Translations under genes and position numbers: made by a program
Shown: one piece after another, positions 42,377 through 51,169 of the stretch
How positions within the stretch are numbered: the stretch's first letter is position 1
Layout: every line of letters starts with the position of its first letter
Source of the DNA: Herbidospora yilanensis
Lineage (GTDB): Bacteria > Actinomycetota > Actinomycetes > Streptosporangiales > Streptosporangiaceae
NCBI RefSeq assembly: GCF_001570565.1
Contig: NZ_BBXE01000022.1
Coordinates: 124,001-188,000 of the forward strand
Reading direction: 5' to 3'
DNA length: 64,000 nucleotides
Notes under the pieces: generated by a model
What the model was told of the DNA's origin: nothing
Databases searched by the model: none
The model's input: the letters and a program-made list of their open reading frames with translations, nothing else

Positions 42377-45300
42377 ATGCCGGTAACAGTTCACCAGCAC
42401 GACGCCGAGGCGCAGAGCGACGGGCTCCTCGCCGTCCCCGGCGGCGACGAACGGCTGATGGCGGTGCTGGCCGCCGCCGCGCCCTTCCACGAGCGGGTGT
42501 CGGGCGACCACTTCGTCCCCGTCGCGGGACGGGGGCGGCGCCAGACGTCCGAGCGCACCCAACGCTGGCTCAAGGCGGCCGTCGGCGACGACGACGTCGC
42601 CAAGCGGGCGCTGCTGCACCACCGCAGGCGCTCCGGCCGCGACCTCGGCGCCGGACTGGTCGACGTTCAGCTCGCCGACCCGCGCCGGCTGCCCGACTGG
42701 GGATACGCGCTGGTCGACTTCCTGCTGGCGCAGCCGCCCACCGCGGCCTCCGACCCGGCCACCGGCCGCCCCGGGGCGCCGTTCGTGGCGTTCCGGCGCG
42801 CGGTGAACCGGCTCGTCGACATCAAGGACGGCACGGTGCGCGGCGTCCCGGTGACGCCGGAGGCGCGAGAGGACATCGCGGGACAGCTCATCGAGCGCCT
42901 GACGCAGGTGTGCTTCGCCGGATTCGCCTTCGAGGCGCAGCTCGCCGGGACCCGCAACGACGTGTCGGCCTGGCTCCAGAGCCCCGGCCTCGACGTCAGC
43001 CAGGCCGGCTGGCTCGACCGGCTGGAGACCCTGCCGGGCCTGGCGTACGTGATGGGCATGACGTGCCTGCAGTGGCGGCGGGTGGTCCACGAGATGTTCG
43101 ACCGGCTCCGCGCCGACCTGCCGGAGCTGCGCCGCGAGTTGTGGGGCTGGGCCGCGCCCGGTCCGGTGACGGGCTACTCGGGCGACTCGGGCGACCTGCA
43201 CAACCACGGCCGCGTGGTCACGCTGCTCACCTTCGCCTCGGGCGAGCGTGTCGTCTACAAGCCCAAGGACCTGCGCTCGGTGGCCGGGCTGATGGACGTG
43301 TGCACGCTGCTGAACAACCACGGACTGCCACTCGCGTTGCACACCCGCAAGGTCTTCCTGCGCGACGGCTACGGGTGGGAGGAGTACGTCGCCGCCGAGC
43401 CCGGCACCGACGAGGCCAGCGTCCGCCGCTACTACACCCGCCTGGGCATGTTCGCCCGGCTGGCGCAGTTCCTCGAATGCCGCGACCTGTGGGCCGACAA
43501 CCTGGTGGCGATCGGCGAGACGCCGGCGTTCATCGATCTGGAGAACGTCCTGCAGGCCCGGATCAGCAAGCCGGCCCTCATCGGCGACCGCATCACGTCG
43601 ATGTGGGGCCGGGTCGAGGACACGGTCGTGAAGACGGCCGTCGTCACGTTCCCCCGCGTGATCGCGGGCGGCGTGCAGGCCCAGGACATCGGCTGCCTGG
43701 CCGCCCTCCAGGAGCAGGTCGCCAAGAACTCGGCCGGGTTCCCGTACGGCTGGGAGGCCCCGCCCTACCGCCCGACCTGGGGCGCGGGCGAGCTGGCCGA
43801 CCCGCGCGACTACGCCGACGAGGTCGCCGAGGGCTACCGCCAGATGCAGGAGTGCCTGGCCCGCAACCGGGAACTGCTCGCCGACGCGCGCGGCCCGCTG
43901 GCGCTGCTGGAGGACGCGCCGGTGCGCTACATCTGGCGCAGCACCTTCGACTGCGTCGACATGCTGCGCATGAGCGTCAGCCCGGCCGCCCTGGTCGACG
44001 GCGTGGCCCGCGAGGTCATCCTGGCCCACCTCTTCCGCAGCGCCATGGGCACCCTCCGGGTCGACCCCGACCGCACCGACATCCTGGAGATCATCGAGCA
44101 GGAGATCGACGCGTTCCGCCGCATGGACGTCCCGCTCTTCATGTCGAGACCATCCTCCGACTCGGTCTTCACCCCCGACGGCGCCGAGATCCCCGGCCAC
44201 TTCGCCGGCACGGCCTGGCGGCGTCTCCAGGACCGGGTCGCCGACCTGGCCGGGTTCCCCCTCGACGAGCACGTCGCCGTGCTGGAGACCTGTCTCGACA
44301 TCACCGGCGCGGGCGACCTGCCCACCTCCTTCCCCGGCCCGGGACGCCGCCCGAGGTCGATCCGCGAGATCGGCTTCCACGCCTTCGAGCTCTCCGGCCG
44401 GCCGGACGGCCCTCCGTCCGAGACCTTGCTGGCCCGCGCCGCCGAGGTGGCGGGCGAGGTGCTCGACGCCGCCGTGTCGCTGGGCGCCGACCGCTCGGCG
44501 TGGCTGGGCGTGGTCAACTACCCGGCCCACGGTCTCGACCAGGTCGAACCCCTCCACGGCGACCTGCTCACCGGCACCGCCGGCCTGGCCGTCTTCCTCT
44601 CCGAGCTGTACGCCAACACCGGCGCCCCCGCCCACTGGACCGCCGCCCAGGAAGCGCTGGACGCCACGGTCGAGTTCGTCACGCTGGCCCCCCAGTCGGC
44701 CTTCTACCGCAGGATGAACGGCGGCATCGCCGCCGTCGGCGCGTTCGTCGGCGTCGGCTCCGCGATCTACGCGCTGAGCCGATGCGGCGACGCCCTGGGC
44801 GACGCCCGGCTGGTCGAGCGGGCGGCCGACCTGCTGCCGCTGGCCGAGACCGAGCTCAAGGGCGTCACGTCGGCCGAGCCGGTGCTGGGCCGCGCGGGGT
44901 TGCTGCTGGCCCTGCACAAACTGCGCGAGGCCGCGCCGGCGGGGGTCCCGGCCGCCGACGCGCTGGCCGCCCGGCTGCACGAGGAGCTGCTGGCCGAGTT
45001 CACCTCGAACGGACGCCCCAAGCTGCCCTACCCCGTGGACGTGCCCATCCTGGGCGGGCTGCCCGCCGGCGTCGACGGGCTGGTGTGGGCGCTGGCCTCC
45101 AGCGCGGCGGCGCTGGGCGAGACCGGGACGGCGGCCGGGCCGCTGCTGGCCCACCCCTTCTCACTCGACACCCCCGGTTCGCTGCTGGCGGCCGTCGCCA
45201 CCGCCCACACCCTCACCGGTGAGGTGCCCGACGATCTGCGCGAACGCGTCGCCCGGCACTGCGCCCCCATCGCCGGCCGCTCCTGCGCCGCGCTCGTGGT

Positions 45301-45538
45301 GGACGCCGAGGTCGCCATCCACACCGCCCGCCTGACCGGCGACGACACGCTGACCCGCTCGGCCGGCGGGCTGGCCGAGGAACTGCTGCGCCGCCGCGAC
45401 CACACCGGCCGCTGGTTCGCCGACCGGCGGCGGGCCGACCGCATGGCCCTCTCGGCGGTCGACGGGCTGGCCGCCGCCGGGCTCACCCTGTTGCGGCTGG
45501 CCGACGACCAGGTCGCCTCGCTCCGTCTCGTGCACTGA
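42377..45538 (+). CDS. LanM-like lanthipeptide synthetase with altered active sites
   Basis: A 1053-residue class II lanthipeptide synthetase. The kinase-like dehydratase (about 180-640) keeps GDLHNHGR with Asp273/His275, Lys295 in VYKPK, Asp387 in IDLE, and Arg521/Thr523 in IWRST, matching CylM elimination and ATP residues. The usual DxHxxN motif is D370-L-W372-A-D-N375, so the His is Trp. In the C-terminal LanC-like domain the positions of HGxxG, WCHG and CHG read GLPAGVDGL (895-902), HPFSLDTPG (926-934) and C970-A-A; the Cys/Cys/His zinc ligands are not seen. It may dehydrate Ser/Thr but probably cannot form lanthionine by the zinc mechanism. AGGAGG precedes the ATG. Motif alignment is by eye. 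Confidence 0.88.
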   Translation: MPVTVHQHDAEAQSDGLLAVPGGDERLMAVLAAAAPFHERVSGDHFVPVAGRGRRQTSERTQRWLKAAVGDDDVAKRALLHHRRRSGRDLGAGLVDVQLADPRRLPDWGYALVDFLLAQPPTAASDPATGRPGAPFVAFRRAVNRLVDIKDGTVRGVPVTPEAREDIAGQLIERLTQVCFAGFAFEAQLAGTRNDVSAWLQSPGLDVSQAGWLDRLETLPGLAYVMGMTCLQWRRVVHEMFDRLRADLPELRRELWGWAAPGPVTGYSGDSGDLHNHGRVVTLLTFASGERVVYKPKDLRSVAGLMDVCTLLNNHGLPLALHTRKVFLRDGYGWEEYVAAEPGTDEASVRRYYTRLGMFARLAQFLECRDLWADNLVAIGETPAFIDLENVLQARISKPALIGDRITSMWGRVEDTVVKTAVVTFPRVIAGGVQAQDIGCLAALQEQVAKNSAGFPYGWEAPPYRPTWGAGELADPRDYADEVAEGYRQMQECLARNRELLADARGPLALLEDAPVRYIWRSTFDCVDMLRMSVSPAALVDGVAREVILAHLFRSAMGTLRVDPDRTDILEIIEQEIDAFRRMDVPLFMSRPSSDSVFTPDGAEIPGHFAGTAWRRLQDRVADLAGFPLDEHVAVLETCLDITGAGDLPTSFPGPGRRPRSIREIGFHAFELSGRPDGPPSETLLARAAEVAGEVLDAAVSLGADRSAWLGVVNYPAHGLDQVEPLHGDLLTGTAGLAVFLSELYANTGAPAHWTAAQEALDATVEFVTLAPQSAFYRRMNGGIAAVGAFVGVGSAIYALSRCGDALGDARLVERAADLLPLAETELKGVTSAEPVLGRAGLLLALHKLREAAPAGVPAADALAARLHEELLAEFTSNGRPKLPYPVDVPILGGLPAGVDGLVWALASSAAALGETGTAAGPLLAHPFSLDTPGSLLAAVATAHTLTGEVPDDLRERVARHCAPIAGRSCAALVVDAEVAIHTARLTGDDTLTRSAGGLAEELLRRRDHTGRWFADRRRADRMALSAVDGLAAAGLTLLRLADDQVASLRLVH

Positions 45539-45548
45539 AGGGAACGCC

Positions 45549-47783
45549 ATGGACGCCAGACCGGGATTCCGCCGCCACTTCCGCGTGGAGGTCGTCGACG
45601 GAGAAGGGGTCTTCCTGATCTCCGAGCGCGACCTGCACCTGCTCACCGGCCGCTCGATAGAGGTGGTCGCGGGCCTGCTCGACGGCAAGCACGACATCGA
45701 CGACATCCTGACCGCCGTCGAGGCCGACCTGCCGCCGGAGCACGTCTTCTACGTGCTGCACCAGCTCAGGTCGCGGAACCTGCTGGTCGACGTGGCCGAC
45801 GAGCTCGACCGGGGCACGGCCGCCTACTGGGAGATGGCCGGTCTGGAGGGTGACGCGGCGGCCGAGGGCGTCCGGACGGGCGCCGCCCGGGTGGTGACCG
45901 TGGGCGACGTGCCGGGCGAGGAGCTGAAGCGGCTGCTCGCGGGCGAGGGCGTCGGCGTGGTGGACGAGGGCGGGCTGACCGTCGTGCTCACCGACGACTA
46001 CCTGCGCCCGGAACTGGCCGAGATCAACAGGGAGCACCTCGCCGCCGGCGAGCCGTGGCTGCTGGCCCGGCCCGTCGGCCCCTTCCTGTGGCTCGGGCCC
46101 GTCTTCCAGCCGGGGGAGACCGGCTGCTGGCGGTGCCTGACGCAGCGGATGGAGGGGCACCGGCAGACGATGTCGTACCTGGAGAACCGGTTGCGCAGCG
46201 CCCGGCCGCTGGCCCTGCCGGTCGCCGACCTGCCGCTGACCCGCGACACGGGCCTGCGCCTGGTCACCGCCGAGGTGCTCAAGTGGCTGGCGGGCGCGCG
46301 CAGCGAGCAGCAGCACGACGTGATCACCTTCGACACCCAGCGGCTCGGCACCGTCCGGCACCGGCTGACCCGCCGCCCGCAGTGTCCTGAGTGCGGCGAC
46401 CCCGCGATCATGTCGCAGTCGCGCCCGATCGAACTGGCCTCCCGCCCCAAGGGCTTCACCGCCGACGGCGGACACCGCTCCCACCACCCCGAAGAGACCC
46501 TGGAGAAGTACGAGCACCTGATCAGCCCCATCAGCGGCGTGGTCAAGGAGCTGACCCGGGTCGAGACCGACGTCCCGTTCGTGAAGACCTACGTCGCCGG
46601 CCACAACTTCTCCCGGCAGATCCACAACCTCGACGGGCTGCGGGCCGGCCTGCGCAGCCAGAGCGCCGGCAAGGGCACCACCGACCTCCAGGCCAGGGTC
46701 AGCGCCATGTGCGAGGCGATGGAACGCTATTCGGGCATCTTCCAGGGCGACGAGCCGCGCCGCGACGCGACCTACCGCGAACTGGGCGAGGCGGCCATCC
46801 ACCCGAACGCGGCCGCGCTCTACAGCCCCGCGCAATACGCCGACCGTCACGAGCTCGGCAGGGTCTCCAACTACGACTTCGTCAACGACCCCCTCGACGA
46901 GGACGCCGTCATGGAGTGGTCGCCGCTCTGGTCGCTGACCGAGCGGCGGCACCGGTACCTGCCGACCAGCTACCTGTACTACTACCACCACGACCGGCAT
47001 CACACCGGCCCGGTCTACGCGTGGGCCGACTCCAACGGCAACGCCGCCGGCTCCTCACTGGAGGACGCGGTGCTCCAGGGCTTCATGGAGCTCGTCGAAC
47101 GCGACGCCGTCGGCATCTGGTGGTACAACCGCGTGCGGCGTCCCGCCTTCGACCTCGACAGCTTCCGCGACCCGTGGATGACCGCCTACCAGGAGGTGTA
47201 CGCCGGCCTCGGCCGCCGCATGCACGTCCTCGACGTGACCAACGACCTCGGCATCCCGGTCGCCGCCGCGGTGAGCTGGCGGCCCGACGCGCCGACCGAG
47301 GACGTTCTCATGGCCTTCGGCGCCCACTTCGACCCGCGTATCGCCGTCCAGCGGGCGCTGGCCGAGATGAACCAGTTCATCCCCGCCGTCATCGACGTCG
47401 CCCCCGACGGCCGCACCCGCTACCGCTTCCACGAGGGCGACCAGACCAGGTGGTGGCGGGAGGCCCGCATAGAGGACCACCCCTATCTGACCCCCGAGGG
47501 AACCGTCGCCGCCTCGGCGTACGCCCCCCGCGACACCGGAGACCTGCTCGACGACGTCGCCGAGGCCCGCAGGGTGGTGGAGGAGCGCGGCATGGAGATG
47601 CTCGTGCTCGACCAGACCCGGCCGGACATCGGGCTGCCCGTGGTCAAGGTCGTGGTGCCCGGACTGCGGCACTTCTGGCGTCGCATGGGGGCCGGCCGCC
47701 TCTACGACGTGCCCGTCCGGCTCGGCTGGCTCGCCGAGCCCACCCCGGAGGAGCAGATGAACCCCATCACGATGTTCCTGTGA
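45549..47783 (+). CDS. TOMM leader-binding / YcaO cyclodehydratase fusion
   Basis: A 744-residue protein that makes thiazoline/oxazoline rings from Cys, Ser and Thr. The N-terminal 320 residues form the leader-binding ocin-ThiF-like part with a zinc site from two CxxC pairs, Cys193/Cys196 (GCWRC) and Cys279/Cys282 (CPECG). The YcaO domain runs from about residue 340 and has the ATP/Mg motifs ARVSAMCEAMERYSG and QGFMELVERDAVGIWWYN. The C-terminus ends in NPITMFL instead of a clear PxPxP. It starts 10 bases after LanM and overlaps SagB by 4 bases. It should recognise the NHLP leaders and act with SagB. Confidence 0.93.
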   Translation: MDARPGFRRHFRVEVVDGEGVFLISERDLHLLTGRSIEVVAGLLDGKHDIDDILTAVEADLPPEHVFYVLHQLRSRNLLVDVADELDRGTAAYWEMAGLEGDAAAEGVRTGAARVVTVGDVPGEELKRLLAGEGVGVVDEGGLTVVLTDDYLRPELAEINREHLAAGEPWLLARPVGPFLWLGPVFQPGETGCWRCLTQRMEGHRQTMSYLENRLRSARPLALPVADLPLTRDTGLRLVTAEVLKWLAGARSEQQHDVITFDTQRLGTVRHRLTRRPQCPECGDPAIMSQSRPIELASRPKGFTADGGHRSHHPEETLEKYEHLISPISGVVKELTRVETDVPFVKTYVAGHNFSRQIHNLDGLRAGLRSQSAGKGTTDLQARVSAMCEAMERYSGIFQGDEPRRDATYRELGEAAIHPNAAALYSPAQYADRHELGRVSNYDFVNDPLDEDAVMEWSPLWSLTERRHRYLPTSYLYYYHHDRHHTGPVYAWADSNGNAAGSSLEDAVLQGFMELVERDAVGIWWYNRVRRPAFDLDSFRDPWMTAYQEVYAGLGRRMHVLDVTNDLGIPVAAAVSWRPDAPTEDVLMAFGAHFDPRIAVQRALAEMNQFIPAVIDVAPDGRTRYRFHEGDQTRWWREARIEDHPYLTPEGTVAASAYAPRDTGDLLDDVAEARRVVEERGMEMLVLDQTRPDIGLPVVKVVVPGLRHFWRRMGAGRLYDVPVRLGWLAEPTPEEQMNPITMFL

Positions 47784-49087
47784 TCGGCCTGCGCGCGGAC
47801 GCCGCCGTCACCTGGCAGGACGGCGTCCTGACCGTCGCCAACCCGTTCGGTTCGGTCTCGGCCCGCGGCCTGACGCCCGGCATCGCGGCGCTGCTCGGCG
47901 AGCTGCCGGGCGTCGTGGTCTCCGACGACGACCTGGCCGGGAAACTGCTGGCGGAAGGCGGCGCCGCCGAAGAGGTCGCGCTGCTCTACCTGGTCCTCGA
48001 CCGGTTGCGCCCGGTGCTGGTGCACGGGGTCGACCCGCTGCTGCGGGCCGTCCCGATCGCCCGCGACGCGGGCTTCACCCTGCCCGACCCCGCCGCCGAG
48101 ACGATCGTGCGGTTGTCGCGGTTCGCGCTGGTCCGCCGCGCCGGCGACGGGCTGGTTCTGGAGTCGCCGCTGGCCAGGCACCGGATCGAGCTGACCGGCG
48201 AGGCCATGCCGCTGCTCGCGGCCCTGAGCCGCGGAGTTCCCCTGGCGGAGGCGCCCGAGGCGCTGCGGCTGCTGCTCGCCACCGGCTTCTGCGACCCGGG
48301 CGAACCCGACGACCCGGCGTTGCGCGGGTGGGACTTCCACGACCTGCTCTTCCACAGCCGGACCCGGGTGGGCCGGCACGACGAGCCTTTCGGCGCGACG
48401 TACCGATTCCAGGAGGAACCGGAACCGGCGCTCAAGAAACTGCCCGAGGGCGAGGCGATCGAGCTGGTCCGGCCGTCGCTCGACGCCGACGGGCCGTCCT
48501 TCACCGCCGTGCTCGAAGGCCGCAGGTCCATCCGTCAGTACGGGGACACGGGGCTGACCGTCGGCCAGCTCGGCGAGTTCCTCTACCGCGCCGCGCGGGT
48601 ACGGGGCGTCGTCCCGCCCCAGCCCGGCGCCCCCTACGAATCGAGCACCCGCCCCTATCCCGGCGGCGGCGCCGTCTACGAACTGGAGCTCTACCTCACC
48701 GTCGACCGGTGCGAGGGCCTGGAGAACGGCGTCTACTACTACGACCCGCTCGGCCACCGCCTGATCCGGTTGCCGGCCCGGCCCGGGGACGCGCGGGCGA
48801 TGCTGGCCATCGCCTCGATGGCGACCGGCGGCATCGCCCGGCCCGACGTGCTCATCACCATCACCTCCCGCTTCCGCCGGATGAACTGGAAATACTCGGC
48901 GCTCGCCTACGCCGCCACGCTCAAGACCGTCGGCGTGCTCTACCAGACCTTCTATCTCGTGGCCACCGCGATGGGCCTGGCCCCCTGCGGGCTGGGCAGC
49001 GGCGACGCCGACCTGGCGGCCCGCACGTTCGGGCTCGACTGGGCCGAGGAGTCGTCGGTCGGAGACTTCATCATCGGCTCCGTGTGA
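47780..49087 (+). CDS. SagB/ThcOx-type FMN azoline dehydrogenase
   Basis: A 435-residue protein. The first 220 residues are a helical leader-recognition-like part. The C-terminal nitroreductase fold has RRSIRQYG (FMN contact), RPYPGGGAVYELELYL, and NWKYSALAY containing the Lys371-Tyr372 pair that is catalytic in SagB/BcerB-type azoline oxidases. It oxidises azolines made by the YcaO enzyme to aromatic thiazoles and oxazoles. It starts with GTG overlapping the YcaO TGA (GTGA). The intact Lys-Tyr pair argues that azole formation is functional in this cluster. Confidence 0.92.
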   Translation: MIGLRADAAVTWQDGVLTVANPFGSVSARGLTPGIAALLGELPGVVVSDDDLAGKLLAEGGAAEEVALLYLVLDRLRPVLVHGVDPLLRAVPIARDAGFTLPDPAAETIVRLSRFALVRRAGDGLVLESPLARHRIELTGEAMPLLAALSRGVPLAEAPEALRLLLATGFCDPGEPDDPALRGWDFHDLLFHSRTRVGRHDEPFGATYRFQEEPEPALKKLPEGEAIELVRPSLDADGPSFTAVLEGRRSIRQYGDTGLTVGQLGEFLYRAARVRGVVPPQPGAPYESSTRPYPGGGAVYELELYLTVDRCEGLENGVYYYDPLGHRLIRLPARPGDARAMLAIASMATGGIARPDVLITITSRFRRMNWKYSALAYAATLKTVGVLYQTFYLVATAMGLAPCGLGSGDADLAARTFGLDWAEESSVGDFIIGSV

Positions 49088-49191
49088 TGTCCGTCATGGG
49101 TGACCGGTGTCGTCTGTATCTGCCCGTGTCCGGCCGCGTTTGGGATCGTCGCAGGTGGACGACCCGGCTACCGAAGAACAGAGGAGCTCCG

Positions 49192-49476
49192 TTGGCCGAG
49201 AGCATCTACATCCTCGGAGACGAGGATCGCAGGAAGTTCGCCCGCCTGATCGCGGCCGCGTGGGACGACGGGGAGCTCCGCAACCGCTATGAGACCGAGC
49301 CCAGGCTCGTGCTGAGTCAGTACGGCATCGTCTATCCCAAGGGCGTGCCGACCCCGCCGCTGCCCGAGAAGCCCGAGGGCGAGTTCGACATCGCCAACCT
49401 CGACACGGCCGGTTCGGGCGCCGCGACGGTCAGTTCCGTCACCCTTTCCACCTTCATCGCCGGGGGTGAGACATGA
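49192..49476 (+). CDS. NHLP-leader RiPP precursor 5, no Cys in core
   Basis: A 94-residue precursor with a leader very close to precursors 1 and 2 (AESIYILGDEDRRKFARLIA, VPTPPLPEKPEGEF) and a core after GSGA that reads ATVSSVTLSTFIAGGET. The core has no Cys, so it cannot form thiazoles or lanthionines; only oxazole-type rings or dehydroamino acids from its Ser/Thr are possible. The TTG start at 49192 is fixed by GAGGAG 5 bases upstream. Its TGA overlaps the ATG of the ABC ATPase (ATGA), so this precursor is embedded in the operon between the enzymes and the exporter. Confidence 0.86.
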   Translation: MAESIYILGDEDRRKFARLIAAAWDDGELRNRYETEPRLVLSQYGIVYPKGVPTPPLPEKPEGEFDIANLDTAGSGAATVSSVTLSTFIAGGET

Positions 49477-50369
49477 CCGAGACCGTGATCGAGGTCGAGG
49501 ATCTCCGCAAGCGTTACGGCGCCTACACCGCCGTCGACGGGATCTCCTTCGACGTACAGAAGGGCGAGGTGTTCGCCCTGCTCGGCACCAACGGGGCCGG
49601 GAAGACCACCACGATCGAGATCCTGGAGGGTTACCTGCGGCCCTCCGGCGGCAGCGCGCGGGTGTTCGGCCACGACCCCGCCGACCGCGGCCCGCTGCGG
49701 TCCCGAGTCGGTCTCGTCCTGCAGGACTCGGGCCTGATCGGCGAGTTGTCGGCCGCCGAGACGGTCACGGCCTGGCGGCGCTTCACCTCCGACGCGCGTT
49801 CGGTGGCCGAGGCGCTGGAACTGGTCGGGCTCACCGGCCAGGCCAGGACCCGGGTCAAGCAGATGTCCGGTGGCGAGCGGCGCAAACTCGACATCGCCCT
49901 GGCCACGCTCGGCCACCCCGAACTCCTGTTCCTGGACGAACCCACGACCGGCCTCGACCCCGAGGCCCGCCGGCGCATCCGCGATCTGGTCAAAGACCTG
50001 GCCGACCAGGGGACGACGGTGCTGCTGACCACCCACTACCTCGAAGAGGCGCAGGATCTGGCCGCCCGGGTGGCGATCATGGACAAGGGCAGGATCGTCG
50101 TCCACGGCACGATGGCCGAGGTGCTCGGCCGGGGTTCCGGCCGGGTCGCCTTCGACGTGCCCGCCGGCACGAGCGTCGAGGGCCTGCCGGTGGGTGCGGC
50201 CGACGTGCTCACCGTGACGGGCGGCCGGTGCGTGATCCTCACGGCCGAGCCCGAGGCGGTCGCGCACGCGGTGCTCGGCTGGGCCGCCGCCGGCGGAGTG
50301 CGGATCGGCGGCCTCGACGTCCGCCAGGCGACCCTTGAGGAGATCTTCATGGAGGTGGCCGAGGCATGA
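49473..50369 (+). CDS. ABC transporter ATP-binding protein
   Basis: A 298-residue ATPase with Walker A GTNGAGKTTT, signature MSGGERRKLDIALATL, Walker B LLFLDEPTTGLDPEARR and H-loop TTHYLEEA. It belongs to the drug/bacitracin-type exporter group and pairs with the permease that starts in its stop codon. Its place after a precursor and before a two-component system suggests producer immunity or export of the mature peptide. The C-terminal 80 residues form the extra domain usual in DrrA-type proteins. Confidence 0.92.
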   Translation: MTETVIEVEDLRKRYGAYTAVDGISFDVQKGEVFALLGTNGAGKTTTIEILEGYLRPSGGSARVFGHDPADRGPLRSRVGLVLQDSGLIGELSAAETVTAWRRFTSDARSVAEALELVGLTGQARTRVKQMSGGERRKLDIALATLGHPELLFLDEPTTGLDPEARRRIRDLVKDLADQGTTVLLTTHYLEEAQDLAARVAIMDKGRIVVHGTMAEVLGRGSGRVAFDVPAGTSVEGLPVGAADVLTVTGGRCVILTAEPEAVAHAVLGWAAAGGVRIGGLDVRQATLEEIFMEVAEA

Positions 50370-51169
50370 CCACCCACACGCTCTCCCACTTCCGGCTCAC
50401 GCTGAAGCTGTTCTGGCGCACCCCCGTGTCGGTCGGCGTCGCCCTGGGCTTCCCGATCCTGTTCGCCGCCTTCCTCCCGTCGACCATCCCCGACGGGGAG
50501 CGCGGCGGCACGCCCGTCCACGTCGCCGTGATCGTCGGCCTGATCGTGATGGGGGCCGGGATCCTCGGCTTCATGACGCTGGTGGAGTCGTTCGTCCTGA
50601 AGCGGCAGGCGCTGATCCTCAAGCGGCTGCGCGGCACCGAGCTCCCCGAACTGGCCATCTTCGGCGGCGAGATCCTGACCATCGTGTCGATCGGGCTGTT
50701 CCAGGTCGTGGCCATCGTCGCGGTGGCGAACGCGGTCCACGGCATCGCGCTGCCGGCCAACCCGCTCCTGCTCGCGGTCACGATGGTGCTGGCGCTGGCG
50801 GTGTTCGCCGCCATGGCGATCGCGGTGAGCGGCCGGATCCCGGCGCAGGGCTCCACCATCGTGGTCAGCCTGCCGTTCCTGATGCTCACCATCGGCCTGT
50901 CCGGGTTCGTCTACCCCGTCTCGGCCTTTCCCGACTGGCTCCGGATCGCCTCCTCCTTCCTGCCGTTCACGCGGGTCGCCGAGGGGGTGAGCACCGCCTA
51001 CCTGGGGCGCGACCACGTCGGCCACGCCGGTTCCGCGGTGCCGCCGGAGGTCGGGGTGCTGGAGGGATTCGCCGTGATGTGGCCGGCCTGGCTGGTCCTC
51101 GCCGCCTGGCTCGTCCTGTCGCTGCTCGTCGCGAAGAGGTGGTTCAAGTGGGAGCCCCGGAGAGGCTGA
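50366..51169 (+). CDS. ABC-2 type permease
   Basis: A 267-residue membrane protein with six predicted helices and the ABC-2 pattern (LSGFVYPVSAFPDWLRIAS-like loop before the last helix). It overlaps the ATPase by 4 bases (ATGA). Together they form a DrrAB-like exporter for the cluster. Its 3' end overlaps the kinase start by 22 bases. Confidence 0.9.
   Translation: MTTHTLSHFRLTLKLFWRTPVSVGVALGFPILFAAFLPSTIPDGERGGTPVHVAVIVGLIVMGAGILGFMTLVESFVLKRQALILKRLRGTELPELAIFGGEILTIVSIGLFQVVAIVAVANAVHGIALPANPLLLAVTMVLALAVFAAMAIAVSGRIPAQGSTIVVSLPFLMLTIGLSGFVYPVSAFPDWLRIASSFLPFTRVAEGVSTAYLGRDHVGHAGSAVPPEVGVLEGFAVMWPAWLVLAAWLVLSLLVAKRWFKWEPRRG

Noticed and set aside
42323-45154. A 943-codon open frame on the minus strand over LanM
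   Set aside because: It is a GC-bias shadow; LanM motifs and the AGGAGG site support the plus strand.
42377-45538. Calling the locus an ordinary class II lanthipeptide cluster
   Set aside because: The cyclase zinc motifs are not visible, one precursor core lacks Cys, and azole enzymes are present, so thioether formation should not be assumed.
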